DNA of 64,000 nucleotides from Bettongia penicillata ogilbyi. Taxonomy: Eukaryota > Chordata > Mammalia > Diprotodontia > Potoroidae. The DNA is taken from contig JAJHZJ010000754.1 in assembly GCA_023548195.1 (NCBI GenBank), positions 682,001 to 746,000 of the forward strand. Reading direction: 5' to 3'. Of the stretch, positions 1 through 59,310 are shown in pieces (within the stretch, counting starts at the first letter, position 1; each line of letters opens with the position of its first letter). The position numbers were made by a program, and so were the translations under genes. The notes under the pieces were generated by a model. It saw only the letters and a program-made list of their open reading frames with translations, did not search any database and was not told the origin of the DNA.

Positions 1-1085
1 CTAAAATAAAAATTCCAAGAGAAAATAACCAGTTATCAGGTAAACCTGACTCAAATAATAGAATTCTTGAAAACCAGAACAAACTAAACAGAAATCAATC
101 ACTCCATGATACTATAAGAAATACTAGAACAAAATCTAAAGATTTAAAAAATAGAAGAAAATGTAAGATATCTGATATGAAAAACAACTGACCTGGAAAA
201 TAGGTCAAGTAGAACTATAACTAAAAATCATCGGACTCTCTGAAAACCACAATTAAAAAAAAATACTCTGGATACTCTATGTCAAGAAATCATAAGTGAT
301 GTCTTGCCCAGATATATTGGAACTAGAGGGCAAGATGAAGGTATAAAAAAATTCACTTATCACTTCCTGAAAGGAACTTCAAAAAGTAAAGTCCCAAGAA
401 CACCAGTGGCAAAGAAAAATGCCACAAGCATCCAGAAAAAAAGCAATTCAAATACCAAGACATTATAGTTATGGATAGGATCACATAAGACCTGGCAGCT
501 CCTACAATAAACTAGAGGAGATCTTGGAATAAAATAGTCCAAAAGGCAAAAAAATACAGTCTTATAACCAAGAATAACATAACCCAAGTTAAAGTATATT
601 CTTACTGGGGGAAAAATTTACTTTTAATGGAAGAGAGGACTTTCAAGGATTGCTGATGAAAAGATCAGAACTGAGTTTGAAATACAAACACAAGGGTCAA
701 GAGAAACCTTAAAAGGTAAATTAATTTGAGCAACTGGAAGGAACTGTATGATGCTGTAGTGCTAACATTCTTATTAAGGGAAAAGAAACAAGTATCTCTT
801 CTGAACCTTAATATCTTGAAAATGTAGAGAAATAAAATGATTCAAGACAATTCCAAAGGACTCATGAAGAAAAATGCTATCCATCTCCAAACAAAGAACT
901 GATGAACTCTAAGGGCAACTACTTTTCCCTTTATTTTTTACAACATGACTAAGGTGGAAATGTTTTGCATGACTTCATGTGTACAATGAGTACCATATTG
1001 CTTGCCTTCTCAATGGAAGGAGAGAATTTGAAACTCAGGTTTTTAAAATGAATGTTAAAAAATAAATAAAAATTTAAAAGAAAAC
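1..1085 (+). mobile_element. Old ORF1-type LINE relic running into an L1-like 3' end
   Basis: Plus-strand remnants of ORF1: 'DLENRSSR' region near 190-215, 'cttgcccagatatattggaa' (NCPDILE) near 303, and FTFNGREDFQGLLMKRSEL near 620-680. An L1-like tail follows directly (aaatgctatccatctccaaa, then an A-rich end), with no ORF2 between. Begins outside the window. Confidence 0.7.
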
Positions 1086-1286
1086 TAAAAAAGTATATGA
1101 AATCTCTTAGAAAAATGCAATGAGGAAATTAAATAAGAAAAATAAATGAAGGGGGTGGATTGGATCTGTTCTGAGAATTTTAAGAGGAGTAGGGGGGTGA
1201 AGAAATACACTAGCGTAGAAAGGAGGAAGAAGGGGGTGGAATCTGCCAAGAATATATAAATGTGGAGGAAAGTATGGTGTGTTTTC

Positions 1287-1640
1287 ATTCAAATAAGTGA
1301 GCATTTATTAAGTATTTCTCAGTGCCAGGCACCATGCTAAATAATGGGCCAAAAAGAAAAGCAAAAACCATTCCTGTGCTTGAGGAACTCGTCATCAAAT
1401 GGGAGACAACATGCAAAACACTATATACAAACAAAATATATACCGGATAAATTGGAGTATGTGCCTTAAGGGAGACTAGGAAAGGCTTCCCACAGAGGGC
1501 TCAACTTTAGCTGAGACTTAAAACCAGGGGAGCCAGGAGGCAGGGATGAGAAGAGAGAATATTTCAAGCTCGAGAGACAACTAGTGAAAACACACAGCTC
1601 CAATGTAGTATGTCAAACTATGTGTGTGCTCAATCTTCCT
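1287..1640 (+). repeat. Unnamed repeat 'X' left-end copy
   Basis: gagcatttattaagtatttc, agtgccaggcaccatgctaa, atcaaatgggagacaacatg and ggaaaggcttcccacagag. Confidence 0.58.
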
Positions 1641-1961
1641 TAGTCTGTTTCAGATAAGAGTGGGAGTAGAACAGTTTATGTAAGGACAATAATATAATAT
1701 GGTAAGGACAAACAACTCCAAAAGATTAAAGACTCCCATCAGCACAATGACTAATCAATGATCCTGAGGACTTGGGATGGGCTCTGTTCCTCACTTCCTG
1801 ATAAAGGGGATGGACATTTTTGGACATGGTTCCAGTGTGGGGTCAAGGCTTGCTTACCTATACTTAACCGTCCTGTTTTCCTCTTGGTTCTGAATGGGTT
1901 ACAGAGTCAGTGGGGAGGCACGTAGGCTGACAAAAGCAATGCCTTGCTAAAAAGAAAAGGC

Positions 1962-2795
1962 CAAGGAAGATGATAAATGGAGAAGATATGGGAGAGTTGG
2001 AACACTGATTCACTGCTGGTGGAGCTGTGAGCTGATACAACCATTCTGGAGAGCCATTTGGAACTATGCCCAAAGGGCTACAAAATGTGCATACCCTTTG
2101 ACCCAGCAATATTACTTCTGGGACTGTATCCCTAAGAGATCATAGAAATGACAAAGGGTCCCATATGTACAATATTTACAGCAGCTCTTTGTGGTGGCCA
2201 AAAACTGGAAATCAAGGGGATGCCCATCAATTGAGGAACGACTGAACAAGTTGTAGTATATGAATGTAATGGAATACTATTATGCTATGAGAAACGACGA
2301 ACAGGAAGACTTCTGAGTGGCCTGGAAAGATTTGTGTGAACTGATGCTGAGTGAAAGGAGGAGAACCAGGAAAACTTTGTACACAGCAACAACCACAGAG
2401 TGTGAGGAATTTTTCTGGCAGACTTAGTACTTCACTTTCTGAAATGCATGAACTTAAAAAATTTCCAATGGACTCGAGGCAAAACACCTTCCCTTCCACA
2501 TTCAGAGAAAGAACTATGGAATTGGATTGCAGACAGAAACAGACCATTTCCTTTTGAATTATGTTATGCTTTGTTGTGTTTTATGGTTTGCCCCATTCAT
2601 TTTAATTCTTCTATGCAACACGCATTTAATATGAATGTATGTGTAGAACCTATATAAGATTATACACTGTTTCAGGGAGGGAGTGGGGAGGGAAGTGGGA
2701 ATGTGGGGGAGAAAGAGGAAAAAAAATCTAAGATATATGGAAGTGATTGTCAAACATTGAAAACAAATAAAATAATTCAATTTTAAAAAAAAGAA
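1962..2795 (+). mobile_element. 5'-truncated L1 3' end
   Basis: ctgctggtggagctgtgagc, tttgacccagcaatattact, ggggatgcccatcaattgag, gaatgtaatggaatactatt and the tail to an A-run at 2785. Same family as 28430-29995 and 39599-40464. Confidence 0.8.
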
Positions 2796-2799
2796 AGAG

Positions 2800-5700
2800 G
2801 CCATTAACATGGAGAAAAGAAAAGCAGTAAGTTCAAAAGGAAGAAAAGACAAACAGACCAGTTTTGAAAGTAATGTGTGGATTGTATAATATTATACATT
2901 TTTCTTTTTTAAAAGCAAGAGGTGAGAGATGGAGATTCAGTTTCAAATACGACCCTTTTTTTTGTATTCTACTATGCATGTGGAAATGCTTGTTTTTGGA
3001 GTTCAGAAATTTAAAAAAAAAAAAAATTTTAAAGCAGCATACTGATTCTGGGGCACAGCACTTGCTAGGGAGAACCTCCCCTGAAAGCAAGAATAAATTC
3101 AGCCTGTTAAGGGAGGATCTCAGCCTTATTTATGGCCTCTGCTTTCCAGGAGAGAGCTCAGATTTCACGGAGCAGCTGACAATTCTGGGTGTGTTTCTCA
3201 GCATCTTACCTCAGTTCCAGATGCCATTAATGACACAGTCTATCATCACAAATCTCCAGGTGATGCCTGCAGTGTTGCTGTTTTGGCCACTGAGAATCCC
3301 AGGATGTCAGGTAAGCCCTCTGGCCATCTCTACCCCATGCTGATCTCCCTTTTGTTTCTCACAGTATCTGACTCTGTGACCTTCCCAGAACCAGAGCAAC
3401 TTTAGTGATACTTGGACAAGTAGGAGCTCCCTCTGTCCAACCAGTGGGTAGTGTCAGTACCCTGGCTTTAAGGACAAAGCTCAGAGAAAAAAGAATTCTT
3501 TCTTCTCCTCTTACTCTGTAGAGACACTGAACTGAAGAGGATTGTGCTGGGACAGATTCAGATCTCTGGCTGTGGCTAAGGGCTCTGCTCACTCCTTTCC
3601 CCAAAACTAGTAGTATTCTCTGCTCCTACGTGCACTCACTTGGTTCCCAAGGTCTTGCAGAGTTGGTCATTAGAGTTGGGCACCACCCCTTCACGTATAC
3701 AGACCTCATACACACACACAGATCTCCCCCAACCCGACTTTCATATTCAGAGGAGTTTTTCACTCATAGGAAAATTTCTCAGGATCAGAATGGTGTACAA
3801 GTTCCTTCCCCACCCCTCTACCCCCAATTTTTAAATATAATTTCTCGTGTACACATTTCACAATTGCAAATAAATACAATTTAAAATACTTTCTACTCTA
3901 TCATACAGAAACATACACAACATGTAACAAAGACAGCACTGGTGCTTTTTTTTCCTTTCTTTTTTCCATTCACCTGCTATCATTTACTAAAACAAGTATA
4001 GATAGGCTGTAAGGCACATGAATGAAACACAGGATCACAGATTCAGAGTTAGAATAGAAGGGTCTTTCAAAATTATCTAGTCCCATCCCTTCATTTTACA
4101 AAGGGAGAAAGTGAGTCCCAACGAAAGAAAGGGACGAGCCCAAAATGAATGTCCACCCAATATCCCAAAGACAGTCAAGTAGAAGACCTGAATTTGAACC
4201 CATAAGAAGGTTGCTACCCTTTTGAAGTGAATAGTCAAATATCTTCCTGTGGCTTCCCTATTATTCTAAAAATAAGACTCAGCATCTCTTAGCTTTAGTA
4301 AAATCATTTTATATACAACAATGTAGAATATTTACAATATAATACTGATTCCAAAATAAAAGTAAGCATACAGGTAACACTGACAAAGGAGAACACTCTT
4401 GACCTGACACAGAAATGAAGAGTAGGTACTATGTGATATCTCACATGCCATCACTGTTATAGACCAAACTGTCTGGGGTGATGGTTTCATTATCAATTTA
4501 TAGCACTTCTCTCCTTGAATAGATGACAAAGTTTTTCTTCATCATCTGACAAGAATATAAAACATTGTCGGACAGCTGGGTCACTGGTTTTGAAGAACAC
4601 CCCGAAGGACTAAGTGATTTCTAGACACATCTTTGTCTCTGCATTTCATACAAAAGAGCATTGCTTTAAAATTGTCCAATGTGAACATTTCAATTTGAAC
4701 AATCTGGGGAGAGATTCCTCCAGGACTTCACAAAAATCACTGGAAATTACATATTTGGTTGATTATCTTGAAACCAAAGAGTGGGATGGCATGAGGGTAA
4801 TCATCTGTAGGGGAGGAACCATTCAGACCTTTGATTCCACTGGCACAGGGAACTCCCAGTTTGGAAAATTCCTGCACTTGAGGCAGATCTCAAACCCATC
4901 TGTACCTTCTAGTCTCGGAATCAGAGTGAATGACAGCAGCCCTGAGAGGTCAACTGCTTTGGCCAAGGTCACCCAGCCAGGGTGTCAGAGACAGAATAGT
5001 TCTCCTGACCACAAGACCAGCCCCTAGTCACTTACACCACGCTCCACAGTAACAGCTGACATTAATGAGTTGAGAACTTACTTCACATCCAGTACCGCTC
5101 TCAATAATTAAATTTTTTTTCACTTAAAGGATTAAAGCATAATTAGAACTTAAACTACATCCCATCTTTATTCTAAAACACAATTGTTTTAGACATAACA
5201 TGCCTGAAATCAATCATCTGACCTTCATCCTACTCGTAACCTATCAAGCCTTCAGATTGGTCCTTTCTCAAATGGACAATACACTCAACATGAAAGCTCT
5301 AAAAAAGCGGGGGAGGGGAAGGTGATTTCTTATATCCACACACTTCAAACACCAACTTCTGACGACCCTCTCCCTGCCTGTACACATTAGTTTATAAAGA
5401 CATACAAGGACACAGGTAGAATTGGCTCTGCCACCTACCGGACACCTAACTACGGGTGACCCAAAGGCATTTCGCTAAAGAACAAAGGCTTGCCTAAATA
5501 AATCACTGGGGAGAGGGTCAGAGATACAATGGGGAAAAGTCAAGAGAGTCTATACCTGGTGACTTCATGGGATTCACCACTCTAGGCAGGAGCAGTCTTC
5601 TTATCAACTCTCCAATTCACAAGGCCTACAGATTAGCAATAATGTGTCAAAGCCTTTCAAGAGTAGGATGTTCTCTAATATTTACACAAAAAAGAAAAAC

Positions 5701-8170
5701 ACGAAAATTCTGTTCAGGATTGGATTACATCTGCTTTTTGCTTCACCAACAAAGCAAGAGAGATTGCTACTTCAAAGTAAGCATAAAGCCCTAGGGGGCC
5801 ATGAGGCCAGGACAGCCTTCACTGGAGAAGTATCCCTGGCTCCAAGGGCTCCAAGCACACTGAGCCCTACCATCTAAACCAATCACTCTGCTCTTTTACA
5901 GCTCAGAAGGACAGCCATGACTGAGTCACGACTGAATGACAGTAGATCAGAATCCCCAGGCAGCCTATATAGTGTTGGCTCAGTCCTCCTATGGGCATAG
6001 ACATTTCTACTTGATTCTATGGACTGATGTTCAATGTAGCATGAGGTGAAGTACAGGTATCCTACTGATTGCTGTCTCAGATGCCCCCTTACACCATGGC
6101 CACAGTTCACCACATCCAGCCCTAACAAAAAAGAGTTCAAGGTGATGGTTCTCAAAAATGTCCAGGCCACCAGAACTCTGGGGTGGAGATGATGTCCCAG
6201 AGGCTACCACAGAAGGGACAGCTGAGTTACAGTAACATCGAGATGACAAGTGTCTGCTTTAAACACAGTCTTCCTGGTGCCTCCCTTAGCCCTAACCTCA
6301 ATGTCTCACCCCCTACTTCCTTCTTGGACCTCTCCTCTATCACCAGGAAGAAGGGAAACTCCACATGTTTGGCTGCCAGAAACAATCCTGTTGGAAGTTT
6401 TCCTGACAGAGGACAGGGTCTTTGAAACTACCTGTGATCTCGATGGCCTGGATTATCTCCAAACCAGGTTTTTGGATTAGTAAAGAGAAAAGTATCCATT
6501 AGACTCCGCTCCTTAACTCCCTCAGATTTAGGTTTTGCTGTTCTCAGCCAAGAGAGAACACAATTATTTGTAACCATGACCACGTAATGGCTCTTCTGAT
6601 GGCAGAAAGCAAGACCAAAGAGGACTGATGTCTAGCCATGCTGGGTGAACTGGATAGCAATATGAGGAGAGAGCCTCTGGAGGCAAAGAGCCTCTCTAAA
6701 TGGCCACTGGCATTCTTACAAACTGCCAGAGTTGGCCCAGATGGTTCTAACCAATCTGAAGATCCGTTACCAAAAGAGCTTTGAAAAGGTAAACAGGCAC
6801 AGAGAAGCAACCCAAGGATCTAAATTTTCAACTGGAAATGCAGAACTCTAAGGTGCTCCCTGAAAGCAGCAACGGTTTCATTTTGGTCTCTAACCCCAGA
6901 GCCTGACGCTAGGAGGGGTTGATCCACAGCAGTAGGAGCTTCATCAGGGCCTGCTGGTTAAGAAACTGCTTCATCCCAACAAAATGGAAGATCCTTCAAG
7001 GCACTGACTGTTTTGTTTTTTCCTCTGCACCCCTAAGGCCTAGTCCAGTTCTTTAATCAGTGCTAGCTGAATGACTTGGCATGCTACAAAAGGTGAACAA
7101 ACCTACTGCTTCTCTTCCTGAACAGGATCTCAGTTTACATCACCTAATCTGCTTACCTATATAGGTACCAAAGTCTCTCTAAAGGCCTCCATTTATTAAA
7201 GGAAAACATTACAATAGATTTGTTCTACATTTTGAGGACCATGCTCTGAATTACATTCAGTCTAATGAGTGGCTATGACAGTTGAGCGAACATTATGGGA
7301 GCACGAAGGAGAAACACGGCCAAAAAGGCTGAGAGAAGAGCACAGATTTGGGGAGAAACCCAAATAATGCAGAAGTCTCTAGTCTCAGAGTCGGCAGATA
7401 TGTACAACGCACAGCCTTCCAAGCCTTGGACCAAGGTTTAGAATCAATAGAGAAACAAGGAAAGAGAAACAACAAAAAAATGATAGAGAAAAAGGCAAGA
7501 GGGAGACAAACTTCAATTCTGGTCTGGAAAAAGAAGGCTAATGCTCCAAGGGACCTACAAGCAAAAAAGAGTAAATGGACCATAACCTGCCTTTACTAAA
7601 ACTATTCGAATCCTTTTCATTCCTTTCCATTACACAAAGAGAAAATCTCAGGGAACATTACTATTCCACCCTAGAAAGACCAGGAGAAAAACAGAAAAGG
7701 AAACAAGACAAGTTCTGCACCAAAGAATCCCGCAGGCAGAGGCAAGCACAGTGACAGCGGCCTCAGAGGCCAAGAGGGCTGAGGAGCTGCTGGCTGGGTT
7801 CTCATGGATGGCCATCTGGAGCCAGAGCCAAACGAGCTGCACCCCCGCCCCGCCAGGTGCTCCAGCTGTCCCAGCTCTGATGGTTGAGGGGGAGGATATG
7901 GGGAGCTGACGGGATTATATTCCACAGTCCCTGTTCCAGTTTTTCACTGCGGAGAAAGGCTCATGGAGCTACTCAGCTGCTCGTCACCGGTAAAGTGCTT
8001 CTGAGCCTAGTACAAGTCAAAGGATCTTGGTGATGTTACCTGCCTGTCTGAGAGACACACAAATGAGCACTACAGGAGTCATAATCTATCTCTAAGAACT
8101 GAGCTTGTCTTAAAAAAATATTACAGTACCAATGATTCTTGTATCTACACCTATACAGCATCTTTCAGCA
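2800..8170. other. Downstream flank without recognised gene
   Basis: Two MIR-type fragments (4020-4250 and 4840-5045, complement orientation). Otherwise no gene or repeat recognised, including a GC-richer patch at 7720-7900. Confidence 0.6.
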
Positions 8171-8195
8171 GTATGGAAATTTAATGAAATTATGA

Positions 8196-8201
8196 TTTAT
8201 T
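8196..8201 (-). terminator. MAPKAPK5 candidate poly(A) signal AATAAA
   Basis: AATAAA on the minus strand, 93 bases past the stop codon, followed by an ATTAAA at 8180-8185. It is the first canonical signal downstream. A longer 3' UTR using further AATAAA copies (for example near 7192 or 5168) cannot be excluded. Confidence 0.6.
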
Positions 8202-8293
8202 AATTTACATAAAAATTACTTTGTACAGTTAAGGAATAAATTTTCAAAATGTAAAAAATAAAACCAAAACAAACTAATGCTCTGAGACTGTGG

Positions 8294-57432
<49,139 letters not shown>

Positions 57433-58156
57433 GCTCCTCGGCGCGGTCCCCGCGGCCCGGACACGGCGCGGGCGGCCCCGGCCCCCGGGGGGCGAGGGAG
57501 GGCTCGGGGGCAGCGGGGCCGGGGGCGCCGTGGGTCCCGGGGGCGCTAGGCCGGCGGCGGGCGGCGGGTCCCCTCTGGGCGGCTGCTGCTGCTGCCGCCT
57601 ACGCCGCGGCCTCCCCGCCTCATCCCCGGGCTCCGGGGGCGGAGCGAGGAGAGGGGCCGAGGCCCCGCCGCCGCCGCCCGCCCCGCCGCCGCCCGCGCCG
57701 CCGCCGCTCAGGCCCGCCGCGGCCGCCAGCTCCCGCCGCGGAGCCGCCGCCTCCGCCGGGGCCTCCGCCGCCACCGCCGCCGCCGCGATCCCGCTCCGGC
57801 TTCGGCTCCCGCTCCTGCTCCCAATCCCGCCGCCGCCGCCGCCGCCGTCGCCTCAGCGCCAGACATCGCCGGGACACCCGCGCCGGGCCGCCCCGCCGCC
57901 TGCCCGACCGCCGCCCCCGGCCCGCCGCCCCCGGCCCGCGCCGGGCGGCCGCCTGACGAAGCCTCGAGCCCTCCGACGCATGCTGCCCCGGCGCCGGAAT
58001 TTTCCGAGCCCGCCCCGAGCCGGGGGGACGCCGAGCAGGCGCCCCCGGGACCCGCCCGGCTGCGCGACACCGGCACGAGAGGCCCCCGCCTCGCCTCAGC
58101 CTCCGCCCTCCCGGCGGCCCGCCTGGGGTCCTTCGACAGCTACGGTCTCCGAGATG

Positions 58157-58166
58157 ATGACGTCAT
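58157..58166. promoter_or_regulatory. Perfect palindromic CRE (ATGACGTCAT)
   Basis: The full 8-bp CREB/ATF site TGACGTCA lies at 58158-58165 within a 10-bp perfect palindrome at the upstream edge of the CpG island, beside two GC boxes. Full CREs in CpG-island promoters are usually occupied by CREB/ATF1. Occupancy here is inferred. Confidence 0.75.
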
Positions 58167-58256
58167 TAGAAACCGGAGTGGGCGGGGGAGGGAGGCGGAG
58201 AAGGGGGCGGAGCAACCTGGAACTTTGCAGAGAATGTTCTGAGAGCCTGGAATGTG

Positions 58257-58273
58257 CACGTGTGAGCCACGTG
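58257..58273. promoter_or_regulatory. Pair of E-boxes CACGTG-N5-CACGTG
   Basis: Two canonical E-boxes at 58257-58262 and 58268-58273, starts 11 bp apart, about 100 bp upstream of the CRE. Such sites bind bHLH-zip or bHLH-PAS factors (USF, MYC/MAX, MITF/TFE, CLOCK/BMAL1). Which factor, if any, cannot be told. Confidence 0.6.
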
Positions 58274-58379
58274 GGCTGCAGTTCCTGGGCTAGTGGAAAC
58301 AGACAAGAGCTGAAAGGGACAGACCATCCCTCATTTTACAGCAGAAGAAACTGAGAGTCAAGGGGCAACCAGCAGAGAG

Positions 58380-58640
58380 AATCCAGGGGATCCCTGGATT
58401 CAGGGATGGAAGGAACCTCAGTGACCATCTACCAGCCACCATTCATTTTACAAAAGAGGAAATTGAGGCCAAGAGAAATTAAGTGACTATGGAGGGTCAC
58501 ACAGTCAGAAAATCCTATCTAGAGCTGGAAGAGCCCTCAAAAATCTTCCAGACCAACCCCTTCATTTTACCAAAAAAAGAAAAAAAAAGCAAGTCCCTGG
58601 GAGGTCTTTGACTTGTGAAAGCTCACATAATACCATAGAC
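58380..58640 (-). mobile_element. MIR-type SINE fragments
   Basis: Two adjacent pieces with cattttacaaaagaggaaat and ttcattttaccaaaaaaag blocks, complement orientation. Confidence 0.5.
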
Positions 58641-58644
58641 AAGA

Positions 58645-59100
58645 TTCAAAAGATCCTATCAAGTATCAACAACCATTTATGAAGCACCTACTGTGTGCTA
58701 GGCTCTGTGCTAAATTCTGGGGTTACAGAGAAAGACCAGATTAATCCTTCTGCAGGAATTCACATTCTAATGGAGGAGAGAACATACAGACCCTCTATGT
58801 ACAAACAAGATATATACAGGGTAATGTGGAGATAATAGACACAGGGAAGACATTAGCATTTAGAGGGACAAGGAACAATTTTGTTCAGAAGGTGAGGTTT
58901 TAGCTGAGATTTGAAGGAAACTAGAGAGAAGGAAGGAGAATGTTCCAGGCATGAGGGTGGCCACTGAAAATGTCTGGATGTGAGAGTCCAAGGCACCTTT
59001 AACATAGAGAATATGGAGGAGAGGAAAGTGAAAGAAAACTGGAGAAGTAGGAGCAAGGTTATTAGCTTTACAAGCCAAACAAAGGGTTTTATATTTAATT
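58645..59100 (+). repeat. Unnamed repeat 'X' copy
   Basis: gaagcacctactgtgtgcta, attcacattctaatggagg, ggtgaggttttagctgagat and gttccaggcatgagggtgg. Confidence 0.62.
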
Positions 59101-59299
59101 CCAGAGGTAAGAGACCTCAGAATTCATCTGGACCAACCCTCCTCATTTCACAAAAGAGGAAACTGAGATTTGAGGGTGTTAAGTGACTTACCTAAGGTTA
59201 GACAGCAGCAGAAAAAAAATTCAAAATGTAGCTCTAGAGAGGAAAGAGAAAAGTCAAAGATTATTCCAGAGCAACCTCCTCATTTTGCAGATGAAAACA
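59100..59299 (-). mobile_element. MIR-type SINE fragments
   Basis: cctcatttcacaaaagagga and cctcctcattttgcagatga, complement of the CORE body. Confidence 0.5.
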
Positions 59300-59310
59300 A
59301 CCAAGATAAG

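Noticed and set aside
2864..3343. 159-codon plus-strand open frame with a GTAAG after it
   Set aside because: No similarity recognised, crosses an A-run, and composition is not coding-like. It could be part of a non-coding RNA but there is no support.
58300..58380. First exon of a divergent antisense RNA like human MAPKAPK5-AS1
   Set aside because: Position is suggestive, but the sequence is MIR-like and no splice donor can be assigned without RNA evidence.
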